In this document: positions 43,943 through 57,400 of the stretch, in pieces
Numbering within the stretch: the first letter of the stretch is position 1
Layout: each line of letters starts with the position of its first letter
Source: Lepus europaeus
Taxonomy: Eukaryota; Chordata; Mammalia; Lagomorpha; Leporidae
Direction: 5' to 3'
NCBI RefSeq assembly: GCF_033115175.1
Contig: NC_084835.1
Coordinates: 27,919,858-27,983,857 of the forward strand
Length of the DNA: 64,000 nucleotides
Made by a program: the position numbers and the translations under genes
Notes under the pieces: model-generated
Told to the model about the DNA's origin: nothing
What the model saw: the letters and a program-made list of their open reading frames with translations, nothing else
Database searches by the model: none

Positions 43943-46009
43943 GACTTGGGAGAGGTGGTTTTATCTGTCAGGGCTATGCCAAGCCCTTCTGGTGTAGTAG
44001 ATGCAACTTTGGAATCTCATGGCTTACCCAGTAAATTTGCCTGTGGCTCCCACAAAGCCTGCAGAGGCAGAACAGCTCTCCTGGGCAATGTGTACTCCAA
44101 CTTAGCTATACCATCACATCACCTGGCCTTTCTAGATGCTGCAGAAAGGGAAGGGTGTATGTGTGAATGTGTGTGTGTGTGTGTATGTAGGGGCTAGGGA
44201 GGGCAGTGTATCATGGCTCCATCTACTTTGGCTCTCAAGGAAAAACATAACTTCTGCTTGTATCCATTGGCCTGAACCAGTTATGTGACTGCAGTCTAAT
44301 GACAAAGGCCCTTGGGAAATAAAGAGGAACACAGGGTGTGGGTATTTTGTCAAAGGTGATCTTAAATACAGCAGTTGGAGATTTCCCCTCCCTGCCTTAC
44401 TTAGAGCCAAAGAACTGAAAACAAGGCTAAGCCTTGCTTAGCCTTTAGGTGATGGCATCTTCAGCCAAGATCTGATGGCAGCCACGTGAGAGATGCCACA
44501 TGAGCAGCTCAGCTACTTCCAGATGCATCAAAACCATGTGAGATGAGAAACCATCATCCTTGTTTTAGCCACTAGATGTTGGGTGACTTATACTGCAGTA
44601 GATAGTGACTACGGTCACTGTGTCACAGGGGACCAAACTGAGCCCATAGCACTCACTCACCAGCATCTTTTAGTCTTTTGCGAGCCCCTGTGCTTGAGAG
44701 ATCTGTTGAAGTGAGGGACGGTGTGTTGAACAAAGATGGTGGGAAGAGAAAGAAGAAAGGACGGAATTCTCTGTGCAGACTCTAAGGACTCTTTAGCGAG
44801 CACCTGCCTTGCAGTTGCTGCACTAAGGTGTTTTTTAGGGAAGGGGGAGGAGCAGCGTATGACTTTAATAGGAACTGCCCTGTTTCAGAAGGAAACTGCG
44901 CCCCGAGGTGGGAAACATAGCTGCTTCATGGTATTGGAAGGACTGGAGAGTGTCTTCCGTTCTGTCCGTCATCTCTGGCCTTGACTCCCACAGTCTGGCT
45001 ACTCCAAACTCTGTGGTTCTTTAACAGTGCCTTAGAGAGGTGTTAGGAGCCCTCTGGCGTGGTGTTTCTGCCGCCTTATATTTGGCTTCTCTAGGGAATG
45101 TGTTTTCCGGCAACAGCTGTGGGTTACCCTGGATGCAGCAGGATCTGCCGACCTGTTAATCTGACTCCTTGTGTGAGCTATTATATTTCAGATGCCTCCT
45201 CTGGAAATTTTGTTCCAGACTGACTTGAAAATGATTTCAGTATTGATTCTTTCTTTGAACAATACACTAGAGCTCCCCACTTGTCAGGAGTAAAGGCGCT
45301 CCCTTCTACCCCGGGGAGCTTGCCGAATAGCATGTGGGGGGGGGGGGGGGCTTCCTGTGTCTAGCTCACCCCAGCAGAATCCAGCTGCGTGTCTTCTTTC
45401 CATGATAAACCAACTTTCCCGTTTTACATAAAACCTAATATCGAGAATAGCAAGAGTAACACAGAGGCGAACCTGCCTTCCTGGGTGCAGATGGCTCCCT
45501 TTGGTCTTCCAAGGTTGGTACTCTTCTCTCTGTGGCCAGGTTTCCATGTGACACTACCCACTGTGCATGTTTCTGTGTTGTTTGTGATGGGAAAGACAGG
45601 TCACCTTATCCTGGGGGATGTCCTTCCCTTGTTCAGCCTGCAGGCACTTCTTGAACATAGGCTGCTTGGAACTTGCTGTCAGACCCTCCCACTTGCATAC
45701 ATACAAATCAAGTAGGCTATCTGAATCTTTGCAGAGTGATGGCTGTCACTGATGTTCACACGTATTCCATTTGTCCTACCTCTGGGCATGTTAAATCACA
45801 CTTCCTGTCCTGTTGGAGTTGCCAGTGGAATACCATAGAGTCCCATATCTGGTCAGGCTGCATGACAAGTGCAATGTTTCAGAGGGTAGAAGCTCTTCCC
45901 TGCCTGTGGTTCAAACCATCCCTGTGCACCAAACCATCTTCAAATTACCCTTATTTGCCACTGCTATTTATTTCCTGTTGAGATCCTTATTGATTCAGTC
46001 TTTTTGAAA
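43943..46009. other. Unique intron sequence
   Basis: No gene recognised. GT run at 44160-44190 and a G15 homopolymer at 45336-45350. Confidence 0.4.
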
Positions 46010-46440
46010 GCTGTATATGAGCATTCAAAATCACTTAAAAATGGGGAGATGTAGAAAGAAAAGAAAGTTCATCAATTTTTATCCAAATGTCATTACTATT
46101 CACATAGTGTTGATTTTTTTCCTTTCTAGACTTTATTCTTGCTCAGCAAAGATTTTTGTCTTAATTTGTTTGCAGTATGTTGTTTGTGTAATCCCATGAA
46201 TGTTATCATAGTCACTGTCATGCATTCTTTATGAAGTTCCTTTTAATGACTGTATCGTATGAGATGTAATTTGAATTTTAATACCATAAAAGTCATATTC
46301 TGTATAGTTGAAATACATCAAATAGTAGGAGGGGGTAAGTCAAGAAGAACAAATGTAATGAATCTGTCTCTTGTGTTTCCCATGTGCTGGGTGCTTGGTA
46401 TGGAGGCAGATGGGACAGTCATCACCTTCCTGTGGTCTTG
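46010..46440 (+). repeat. Ancient LINE-like fragment
   Basis: AT-rich, with motif order (GATGTAGAAAGAAAAGAAAG, TTTTTATCCAAATGTCATTA, ATGAAGTTCC) similar to the old LINE-like DNA at 30.7-31.4 kb. Family uncertain. Confidence 0.3.
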
Positions 46441-46964
46441 ATGCCATACATGTAGATTCTTTATCTAATCTTCTGGGGACTAGTTTGGAGTGGTTACACA
46501 TACAATGTTTTTTTTTTTTTTTAATTGCATCTGACTAATGGAAGCTACCTGTTTTGAAAATATGTACACATACAAAATCACTCTTTTCCCTCGAGAGGAC
46601 TCAAGCTTATGTAGTTAGTGGGAGAAGCACTTTATGAAAAGGAACATGAAATTATGAGTAGCAAAGAAATCACAACACATTATTTATATAACATTTATGT
46701 AACAAGCATACCACAAACATTAAGCCATCCAGAACATAGCCTAGAATTATTATTTTTAAAACTGTTTTAATGAACTGCCTGACATGCTGTATGATCTTGT
46801 TTCATTCTTACAGTGTTTGGATAAATGCTGTGTATCTGCTGTTCAGACAATCATTCCATAATATCCTTTTTGCAAACAGAATAGAAAGATGATTCATTCT
46901 CTTCTGGATGGGGTTTTCCACAGGCCTTGCACAGTAGGATATTTTAGGAACTTAAGAATTCCAG

Positions 46965-47055
46965 CGTGCAGGACGCTCCTGGACTCATGAACTCAGAATC
47001 GCTGGGACTGTGCCATCAGTGCTTTGTAGAAGCACCTGTTGAGAATCACAGCTCT
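46965..47055 (+). repeat. MER5A-like fragment
   Basis: GAACTCAGAATCGCTGGGAC, GTAGAAGCACC and TTGAGAATCACAGCTC resemble the 3' part of MER5-type elements. Confidence 0.4.
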
Positions 47056-47188
47056 GGAATGACGGAAATTTGATTCTATTGTGGATGACTTAGAGACATT
47101 CCTTTCATCTCCTCTCCTTGGTACTGGTGTTGTCACATACACTTTTAGGCATGTGGTCAAGTCATGGAAACTCCCATCACATTTCTTT

Positions 47189-47534
47189 TTTTTTTTTTTT
47201 TTTAATTTTTGACAGGCAGAGTGGACAGTGAGAGAGAGACAGAGAGAAAGGTCTTCCTTTTGCCGTTGGTTCACCCTCCAATGGCCGCCGCGGTAGCACG
47301 CTGCGGCCGGCGCACCGCGCTGTTCCGATGGCAGGAGCCAGGTGCTTCTCCTGGTCTCCCATGGGGTGCAGAGCCCAAGCACTTGGGCCATCCTCCACTG
47401 CACTCCCTGGCCACAGCAGAGAGCTGGCCTGTAAGAGGGGCAACCGGGACAGGATCGGTGCCCCGACTGGGACTAGAACCCGGTGTGCCGGCGCCGCAAG
47501 GCGGAGGATTAGCCTGTTGAGCCACGGCGCCGGC
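47189..47534 (-). repeat. Young CSINE with exact 18 bp target-site duplication
   Basis: GC-rich variant close to consensus (AATGGCCGCCGCGG, GGTGTGCCGGCGCCGC). CTCCCATCACATTTCTTT is duplicated exactly at 47171-47188 and 47535-47552, so this is one of the most recent insertions here. Confidence 0.95.
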
Positions 47535-47552
47535 CTCCCATCACATTTCTTT

Positions 47553-49965
47553 CTGCCATTGGTTGTGAGACTTTTGGGCATTTCGTTTTCTGTGCGGTAA
47601 CTGATCTCCAGCATTTGTTGAATTGAAGACATTCATTAACCCACTTGTAATTGGTGTCCTCATTTTTTCATTCTTTTTATGAGTTTTATGCTGTTCTTCA
47701 TTGAGGTCAGTATTTTGTGTCAAAGGAGTAGGAAATTAAGTGGCCTGACTACATGTGATGGGGGAGGCCACTTCCCCAAAGGAAGAGGATGAGCAGAGGT
47801 GACGTCCAGTGAGTGATGCCAGTGTGGAGAAGACAACACAGTTGCAGGTGGGGCTCTTGCCGGCGATCCCACAAGAAAAGTGCTGGAGGAGCAACACCTT
47901 TTCATGAAGTTCTCAGTAGGCACATGGAAGACAGTGCCATGCAGCATCATGTCCTGCAGATGCACCTGAAAGCTTTGTGAATCTCAGCTCACCAATGCCA
48001 GTAACCATCAGTGACTGTGCACATGGAAATGAGGCACTCAGGTAGCCCTCTGCCCCAAGCTGAGTCACCTCCCCTTCCCCAAATCCACACCATTGCCGCC
48101 TGTGGCAGAGGGCAAGCTGAGATAAAGGAGACATCAGTTGAAACTAAAATGTCCTCCTCCTTTTGTTAATTTTATAGAAACATGTCCCAGGTGACACACA
48201 CTAGGTCCCCCAGAAGCAGCTCATGTAAGTGAGGATCCCTCACTTTCTTTGGCTTCACGGTTAACCCAGCTTTGTGTTTGCACATGAATTAGTAATCGAA
48301 TGTCATGAGTACCAGCAAAATCAAGGCTGCAGCTGGGATAAAAGAGTTACTGATGACAGAATTTCATCCCAAAGACCTTAGAAAACAGTTCAAACGTTTA
48401 TGCCTTTCCTTCCGTTTTCATTGCGTTTGAAATGATTGTTGCTTTTTTTAGGGAGCAACCTCAGAACCTGTTCAATATCATGATATGAAAAGCATCAATC
48501 TTAGGTTGCCATCCTGTTTCCATTGTGTTTTCAACCAGAGATTCCTTTTAGGGTGATAGTAAGGGCTGAACAAAAGCCAGCCCGTGTAGGGTTCTGAGTC
48601 TCCTCCTTTCCTGACTTTGGGACAACGGCGAACGCTGCTAGGGGAGTGACCACCCTGTGTTTCTGCACCTTCCCAGCCAGGGGTGGAGAGGTTCACCAGC
48701 TCGCAGTCTGGTTCACATTCATGGTTGAGACCATTTCTGAGATGAATGGAGCCCCAGGAATCCTGCGGGGGTTCAGGCCCTGGGGCGTGCTCTCCCCTCG
48801 GATTTGAGGGAGACAGGTAAGAGGTGGAATTTAGCCTCAATCTGAAGATGAGCCAAAGCAGTCTTCCATTCAGGGGTTCTGATCGCGTGCCTGTTGTGTG
48901 CTAGGTTTGAGTCAGGAGGCTGGAGTAGGGATGTTTCAGTCACTCCTGCTCAGAAACAGCATCCCCAAAACCTCGTGGTGAGTAAGCTTCGTTTTGGCAT
49001 CCATGATGGCTCATCACGCTGCTGCCTGGAAGTGCACAAGTCACTTCTGTTTACATTTCATTGGCCAAAGAGAGCCCTGTGGCCAAGCTTGATGTTAATG
49101 GGGGTGAGCATGATAATGGAGAGGGGTAACAAGCAACACAGCGAGCCTGTGACCTGTTGGAGGTTTCCCACACGGCAGTGGCATGATTTAATTTGCTGTT
49201 TTGGGAGATCCTTCGAGAAGTAAATGTTAGACTGCAACAGAAGCAAGGGCTAGCCAGGAGGGGTTGGTGCGTTTTTGCCCCCAGCGCATTGGGCACAGTG
49301 CCAGGTGCTGCAGGAGTGCTTGGCCCCTCCCCACACAGGCTGCATGGTTTTGGTGGAGACAAGACCAGTGCATTGTGGATGGGCTCCTGGGTAGGAGTCA
49401 GCCCAGGGAGCTGTGCAGCACACGGCAGGGCTCCTAACCCAGTCAGGGAGGTCAGGAAGGGACATGCCCCCTTGGTGTGAGTCAGCATTAGTAGGAGTAA
49501 GCCAGGGCGAGAGGAGATGCTGGGGAGACAGGGATGGGATGCTTCTGGCCGAGGGCCCAGCATCTGCAAAAGCTCTCAAGTGAGAGGCAAGGGTTCATGT
49601 CAGCTTCTGGGTGCTGGGGAAACCGGAGTCGAAGACCAGATGTCCCCTGTCTTGATGATGGACCTCTGCCATCGCTCCGGGAGCTCCAGGCCTCTACCTG
49701 CATCAAGCATTACACCTGCATGTCTCATTCAGCCTAGGACTCTTCCCCATACAGCTGAAAGGTGACAAAGGGTCCACCCCGAGACCCCGCTGTCTAGCCA
49801 CAGGCTCCTCCTCGTGGGGATTCAGTTGGAATTTCCTTTGATGCTTTGCTTTCTCAATCTCTCTGTTTCCTTTATCTGGCCTGTATCCAGACAGCTGCCA
49901 AGCTGTGGGAAAGGTTTTCTCCTTGTTTTTAGTCCCTTTATTTAGTTTTATTTTATTTTCATGTT
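47553..49965. other. Unique intron sequence
   Basis: No gene recognised; minus-strand ORFs of 120-170 codons at 48478-48840 and 49051-49569 show no domain or splice context. Confidence 0.4.
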
Positions 49966-50192
49966 GTTTTAAAGGCAGAGAGGGAGATAAAGAAATAGAA
50001 AGAGTGCTACCCCATCTGCTGATTGTTTCCTCAAATGCCCACAATAGCTGGGAGTGGAGCAGGCTGAAGCCAGGAGCCAGCAGCTCTATCCAAGTCTCCC
50101 GTGTGGGTGGCAGAGACCTAAGCACTTGGACTGTCTCCACCACGTTTCAGGGCACACATTGGCAGGAAGTTGGAATCGGAAGTAGAGAAGTT
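49966..50192 (-). repeat. Diverged CSINE, minus strand, truncated
   Basis: AAAGGCAGAGAGGGAGATAA to GGAAGTAGAGAAG; the tRNA-like head is missing. Confidence 0.75.
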
Positions 50193-50200
50193 CAGTAAGT

Positions 50201-50518
50201 GGGATGGGCATTTGGCCTCGCCATTAAGGTGCTGGATTGGGACACCCACATCTTGCATTAGAGGGCTTGGGTCTGAGTCCTGGCTCTGCTCTCTGTTTTA
50301 GCTTCTTGCTGATACACAACCTGGGAAGCAGAGTGATGGCTCATGTTTGGGTCTTGCTACCCATGTGGGAGACCTGGATTGAGTTCTCAGTGCCTTGCTT
50401 TGGCCTGACTCATTCCCAGCCATTGTGGGCATTTGAGGATTGAGCCAGTAGATGGGAACTCTGTCTGTCATTCTGTCAGTCTCTGCTATGCATCACAAAT
50501 AAATGAAAAAAAAAAAAA
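50201..50518 (+). repeat. Diverged CSINE, plus strand
   Basis: GATGGGCATTTGGCCTCGCC to a CACAAATAAATGA tail with a 13 A run; older subfamily. Confidence 0.8.
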
Positions 50519-50594
50519 ATCAGGAAGGGAGAGGTGGGTTACCATGTTTTTCTAAGCCTTGCGGCATTTCCTAAAGGCCATAGGAGGAAGGACA

Positions 50595-51250
50595 TTTTTT
50601 TTTTAAGATTTATTTGGGGCAGGCACTGTGTTGCGGCAGGTTAAAGCCCTTATCTGCAGTGCTGGCATCCCATGTGGGCACCGGTTTGAGTCCTGGTTGC
50701 TCCACTTCTGATCCAGCTCTATGTTGTGACCTGGGAAAGCAGTAGAAGATGGCCCAGGTCTTTGGGCCCCTGCACCTGCAGGGGAGACTGAGAAGAAGCT
50801 CCTGGCTCCTGGCTTTGGATTACCTTAGCTCTGGCCATGGCATTCATTTGGGGAGTGAACCATCGGATGGAATACTTCTGCATCGCTCTGTAACTCTGTC
50901 TTTCAAATAAGTATAATAAATTTTTTGTGAGGCAGAGTCACAGACAGAGAGAGGGAGAGGCAGAGAGGGTTGTCTTCCATCCTCTAGTTCATTCCCCAAA
51001 TGGCTGCTACAGCTGGCTGGAGCTAGGCCCGTCTGAAGCCAGGAGCCAGGATCCTCCTCTGGGTCTCCCATGTGGGTGCAGGGGTCCAAGCACTTGGGCC
51101 ATCTTCACTACCTTCCCAGGCCATAGCAGAGATTGGAAATGGATTGGCAATGGATTGGAAATGGAGCAGCTGGGACATGATCCAGTGCCTGCATGGGGTG
51201 CCACGCTGCAGGTGGAGGCTTAGCCCACTATGCCACAGTGCTGGCTGGCC
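50595..51250 (-). repeat. CSINE (minus) interrupted by an opposite-strand CSINE
   Basis: The tail piece is 50595-50615 (TTTTTTAAGATTTATTT) and the body resumes at about 50923 (TGTGAGGCAGAGTCACAGAC) to 51250. The insert at 50616-50922 separates them. Confidence 0.82.
50616..50922 (+). repeat. CSINE (plus) nested in a minus-strand CSINE
   Basis: GGGGCAGGCACTGTGTTGCG to TTTCAAATAAGTATAATAAA. The duplication at its edges is weak, so the junction is approximate. Confidence 0.85.
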
Positions 51251-51257
51251 CTGGGGC

Positions 51258-51706
51258 ATTTTTTTAAAGATTTATTTATGGGGCTGGCACTGTGGCATAG
51301 TAGGTAAAGCTGCCGCCTGCAGTGCCAGCATCCCATTTGGCCACCGGTTCAAATCCTGGCTGCTCTACTTCCCATCCAGCTCTCTGCTATGGCCTGGGAA
51401 AGCAGCAGAAGATGGCCCATGTCCTTGGGCCCCTGCACCCACATGGGAGACCCAGAAGAAGCTCCTGGCTCCTAGCTTCGGATTGGCACAGCTCTGGCTG
51501 TTGTGGCCATCTAGAGAGTGAACCATCGGATGGAAGATCTCTCTCTCTCTCTCTGCCTCTCTTTCTCTCTCTGTGTAACTCTAAATTTCAAGTAAAAATA
51601 AATAACTCTTTAAAAAAAAGATTTATTTATTTATTTGAAAATCACCCACATGGGATGCTGGCACTGCAGGCGGTGGCTTTATCCATTATGCCACAGCACC
51701 GGCCCC
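51258..51706 (-). repeat. Internally deleted CSINE (minus) carrying a nested CSINE
   Basis: The tail piece is 51258-51279. After the insert the element resumes at 51617 and jumps from TTATTTGAAA straight to TCACCCACATGGGATGC, losing most of the body. It ends at about 51706. Confidence 0.82.
51280..51616 (+). repeat. CSINE (plus) nested with 14 bp target-site duplication
   Basis: GGGGCTGGCACTGTGGC to a TAAAAATAAATAACTC tail. AAAGATTTATTTAT is duplicated at 51266-51279 and 51617-51630, within the tail of the host SINE. Confidence 0.92.
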
Positions 51707-54451
51707 ATGGGGTGTATTTTGACAAAGAGGGAGAAAGCAGTGGCCTGCTGTATTCTCTGCTGTCCTCTCACCACCACCTGCCATTTCTCTGTGTGGCACA
51801 CCCAGGAGTGCCCTCTCCTGAGTAGCTCACACTTTAGTGAGAGAAACAACACTTCCAGGCCTCTAATACATTGATTTCCCTCTCTGTGACTTAGATTCCT
51901 CCACTGTATGACATAAAGTGTGCAAGACACTTAACCCAGGGCCTAGGGCATCGTCAGGGCTCAAGGGACAAAAACCACCATCCCTGTTACTGCTGCTCCC
52001 ACCTGTCCCCGTGGGAAGAAACCCAGGAAGTAGTCCCAACTCTGCCTCCTGACTAGACTTGGGCAAGAGACGCGACTTGCCAGAACCTCATTTTCCTCAA
52101 ATTAGATTAATGGGACTTCCGTATGTGGGACGTCCATGCTGAACCTTCCTCCTGCTCCCTCTTGCGATGACCCCAAACTGCGCCCCACATCAAATACTTC
52201 CAGACGTCCTTTGGGTTGTCGGTGGCACTGCTGCTGGGCGAGCCCTGCCCGCTGCTCACCCTGTGTTGCTGGGAGAGTGAAGGTCCAGCAGGGCAGTCAG
52301 ACCAGGGTAGGACATTCAGGCCCTCTGCCCTGGTGATGCTGAGACAGCCGCATTCCCACTGAATCAGATATGGAGAAAACCAGGGGTTTCCAATCCATGA
52401 AGAAACAAAGCTGAATTGTGTGGTGCTCAGGCCCCCTCTTGATCCCTGGGCATGTTGTAGGCCCTCCAGGGATGAGGATGCCTGGAGTGTGAGGCTGAGA
52501 GAGGAACCCAGGCACAGAACAACCGCAGCCCAGCTCCCAAGGCCCTCATTGCTTTGTTCACTGAGCATCCACGAGATAGGCAGGGGCTTTGTCTGAAGCC
52601 TTGGAGGGGGCTGTGCACATCCTTGTGAGCTGACTGTGTTTCTTGCCTCCACATTTCAAAGAGGGAGTCTGAGGTTGCACATCTGACCCTCAGTGGACGG
52701 GTGGTTCCTTGCGGGGTCTCTGGGACCCCTGGGGACCACTGCCAGCCCAATCCTCCCGGTCCCTCTGCTCAGTTATTCTCTGGAGGTTGGCGGCTCTAAA
52801 TTACAATGCCCCTTGCTGAATACCACTCATCTGAAGGAAGTAACGTCCTGCAAGTTACTAGCTGCTCACCTTGAAATGCTGTGAGTGGGGGAGAAAATTA
52901 CCCTGCTGTCCCGAGTCCCTTCTTAGTGGAAGCCGTGGTGGAAGAACACAGATGCCGTTTGTTTCCAGATGTGGGGGTTTGTTGCCCCTTTTGTTTTTAG
53001 TCTGTCCCTGGATGAATTTGGTCGTTGGGGGAAGGTCTCCCTTCCTTTCCCTGAGCCCCTGTCACAGTGGTACCGCTGCTCAGTCTGCAGAAGGTGCATT
53101 TCAGAGAGTTTGTTGCCCTTGGTCAGATGCTTTTAGGGGCCTTTTGGAACATTTTACTTGAGTCTTTTTGTGACTTCCTGTGACGATATTCTGTGTGTCT
53201 CTTTGGTGTGAAGAGACGAAGGTTGCTGACTTAATGGTCTGAAAAATTATGCCATCTTTACATTTGACTTATGCTAGATTTCAGGTCATTTCTCCTACCA
53301 AACATAACCTAATGCAAAAATTTAAGGAAAATTTTCCTTTAATGAGTTGTGTAATCTTATGAAGGTTTTCTTAAAAAAAATCTGATGAGACTGCTTCAAA
53401 GGATTCCAATTCTGTCTTCAAGTCCTGAAATTTCTGTGGCTCCTTATACAGAAAGAGTTTCTACTCACACAGTGTGTGCTTTTTCCTCTGCCTTGCACTT
53501 GGTTCTCTCTGCTCTGCATTCTTATTATTTCCACTGAGCGATGGAAAGAGCTGTGTTTCCTACTTGATTGCAGACCCTACTGGGGGTGTACATGTCCCAA
53601 AACCAGACACCTAGTTGACCCGCGGTAGAGTGCTCTCAGTAAAGCTTTGTTAGATGGAAAAAACAATGATTCCCCTAGGCCTGCAAAAGCACTGATTAGA
53701 TCTGATATCTTCCAGTTTCTGATTAATGCATCCTAGCCTTTTGCCTTCCTCTCATCACAACACTGCGTCTTCCGGAGGTTTCCATACAGCCCTGTACCAT
53801 TTGTCATCGTCATACATAGCAGAGTCTGTGGCTTGTGCCGTGGCTGAGCTCAAGCTTGGGAGACAGTGAGTTTAAGTTGCCCAGCTCCGGTGGAGTCTTG
53901 GCGAGATCAGGGAGGACCACGCTCAGGTCTGTGGATCTTTAGTTTAGTGAAGAGTCACCTTTTAGAACCACAGGGAGTTCTCATCTTGTTTATTACCTTC
54001 ATTTCCTTGGGGTAGGAGGAATGGATACCGAGTGTGGTTAAGACAGACAGACGGAGCTGCTGGGTGGTAGAGGGAAGTGTTTGTCCTGCAGAGGCTCTGG
54101 CCCAAATGTATCGGAAGCCTACTGGCTGTGGCTGTTGAAGGAAACTGCAGGTCAAGGCCGCCTAGGGGACTGAAGCAAAGGACCCTAAGGGCTCCCTCTC
54201 GATTCTGAGCGACTCGCTCACGTCTTGCCTAATAGGGGCTGGCAGATTTTTCTTTCCTTTCATTTTTGTTCTCTATAAATAGGGATCCTGTTATAGACCA
54301 TCGCCAAAACTGATTAGAGGTGTTACTACAGAACCCCCAACATGGGGTCCACTCACCCCAAGCGCTAAACCCAGTCTCTGACACTGGGCTGGTGGCAGAG
54401 AGCAAGTGTTTGCTGCAGAGCAGAGAGCAAGGAGCTGAGCAACCATCACTT
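51707..54451. other. Unique intron sequence
   Basis: No gene or repeat family recognised. A minus-strand ORF of 181 codons at 52107-52652 has no recognisable domain and overlaps other ORFs. Confidence 0.4.
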
Positions 54452-54465
54452 CATTCCTGGGCTTT

Positions 54466-57400
54466 TTTTTTTTTTTTTTTCATTTTCAATTCTCTTTATA
54501 TACAGAAGATCAATTTAGTATAAAGATTTCAACAGTTTGCACCCACATAGAAAGACAAAGTGAAACATACTGTTTGAGTACTAGTTATAGCATTAAATCA
54601 CAATGTACAGCACATTAAGGACAGAGATCCCACATGAGGAGCAAGTGCACAGTGGCTCCTGTTGTTGACCCAACAAATTGACACTCTAGTTTATGGCGCC
54701 AGTAACCATCCTAGGCTGTCGTCATGAGTTGCCAAGGCTATGGAAGCCTTCCAAGTTTGCCGACTCTGATCATATTTAGACAAGGTCATAAAAGACAGAG
54801 TGAGGATAGTAACCAATGATCCAAAGAGTGGCATTTACCAGGTTTGAACAATTATACAGCATTAAGTGGGGAAGAGGACCATCAGTACACACATGTTGGG
54901 AGTAGAGCCATTGGTGGTAGAGTAGAGGTTATGATTACAAAGGAATGAGGCCCAAGTGCACTAGACAGGGCCTAGAACAAAGGACAGAGTCATTATTAGA
55001 TGAGCTAAGAAAGGTGCTGTCTAAGCTACAATTAAGTTTTCTGATTGAGAGGCAAATAGAACCTGATAGAAGGGGCTTGATAATAATCTGGTGGGCTTTA
55101 GGCCTTGTAAGTTAAGAGGCCCAGACCTATCTATCTCTTCACATGGGGTATATCCTAAGGGAGGTGTGAACCTCCTAGGGGAAGGCACTCTGTTGACTTT
55201 CATTACTTGGCTGGCCTGGGAGGAGAGCTGGCCAGGTAAAGGCAGGGGGCATCTCTAACAAGAAATTTACAGTTCTGCCTGCAATGTTGCTGACCCTACT
55301 TGACCATCCCCTCAGCTGCAGTGGTCACTTTGGAAGTTGGGCTGAGTGAAGGGCTTTTCAGCTTAGAGCCAATAAGATCTGTGGCTCTGACCTAGGCATC
55401 CTTCGACTCCAGGGCAGGTCCATTTCCAGTGATCCAACTCTTGGCAGAGCTGCCAGGGCTCTTCACAAGCTGACTTCTGCTGAAGCCCAGGCTTACCACA
55501 TTGAAAGCCACTGCAGTGGACTGGCCTGTTGGGTCTCCTTGAGGGCAGATCACTGTACAGATCAGCCATTAATAGGCCTGCCACCCATTGCTTCTGATGC
55601 CGAGCTTTCTTTTCCTCCTGGTTTGTGTTAAAGCAGACCAGAGGATGCAAGTCAAGGGAGTGCCCGAGTCCCATCTCTAATCTTCGGTGGCCTGAAAGAC
55701 AAGTCTATAGTCACAGGCATGTTCTGTAGTAGTTTTTCTAAGGTAGACAATGCCCATGAGGAAAATTATATTCTCACTTTAAAACTTTCTTTCCCTTTGG
55801 TCTGAAAGGGAGGTTTTTTCTACTTACTGTATACTTCGCTGATGGCGAAGTGAATCTAGCTATGAGATTATTATTTGAGTTCTTATTTTGGCTATGCTAT
55901 TGCAGAAAAATGTTAGCCATCTCTTTTATAAGGTCTAAAGATTAAATTGTGCATCCTACAGATTCCTTCATAATAGAATTAGTTTCCTACCTTGAAGAGA
56001 ATAGAGAAATGAAAGAACAAGTTGGGCTTAGAATAGAGAAATGAGGGAGCAAGTCCTAGATCGCTTGCTGACAATAGCAATATCACATGAATACTTAGCA
56101 AACCGTTTCAACCATTAGATAACAACTTAAGAAAACATTTACCAGAAGGTCCAATGCCTTCTATAAATTTTAAGAATCATGTATTTGAAAACACCTCTTA
56201 AATATCTAACATGGTGTAGTTTGTTTAGCCAGTAAACTTAAGCACAACCATCTAAAATGTTTTTAGTTTCTTTCTACCAACAAGTCTAAAACATATGATA
56301 CACAGATTCAGGTCCCACAAATTAAAATGTATCTTTGATTGATTTTAGCAGCTTAAATTTATGGACAATCTTATCTATAAGCCATTTAAAATAAAACTCT
56401 TAATAAAATTTCCCCATGTGGACATACAATATGTACACACATATAATATAGCATAATAGACCAATATAGCAATTTTAATAATAGCTTTTAAAATCTTTAA
56501 CTCTTTTTGTAGATTGCCAATTGATTTGAATTGCTTTTTCTTTTTAGTAACCTCAGTTAACCATACTTTCTCTCAGTTGGTACTGTTAATACATTATTGG
56601 CTTCATCTGTTTACAGAGCCATCCCAAAGTACTGAATACAATAAAAGTGGCTGGAAAAAGTCCATAGGAACCTATAGGAGGACAGCTAAACACAGAACCA
56701 ACAACGCTTTAGTTTTATGAACAGCAGATCATATATAACTGTGGATGACAAAAGACTTTAAGTCGCCATGTTTAAAATTATAAACTCATCAACCAACAAG
56801 AGGCACTTGCTTACTTCACAGTATTTTTGAAAGCACCTGTAGGATTTTACAAGTATTTAACCCTTTAAGCCTCTGGGGCTTTCTCATTAAGATAACTATC
56901 ATGTCTAGTAACACAAGATCATTAGACTTTTTAATTCTCAAACATTTGTATTAATAGCATTTTCCATTATAGAAACTTAAAGTCTGGTACCACATCACAT
57001 CTTGACAGTACTTCTAATATACTCCAAATAGACTGATTAGTTGGTGTCTCTATAAGATGAGAGACATAGGTCCTTCAATTTTTTCAGTTGGGCCCAAACT
57101 GGAAAAAACAAAGTCCAGGATTTACTGGAAATTTTAGAGACCAGATTGTTTGAAACTTTGATTTTTTGAATGCCTGTCAAGAATGCCAAGAAGGCTCAAA
57201 ATCCAAAATATCTGGTTGAAATAAGATTTCTTAAAATCATGACATAACATAGACCAAATTTGATCATTGTTACAAGGTGATTATTCAAATTTTTGAAAAA
57301 AGCACATATTTAAATAACCCATAGCTCTTAATAAAAATTCAGCTGTTTTTGAACAATTAGAATTTAACAGACATCAAGAGAACATAATAGATTACTTTAA

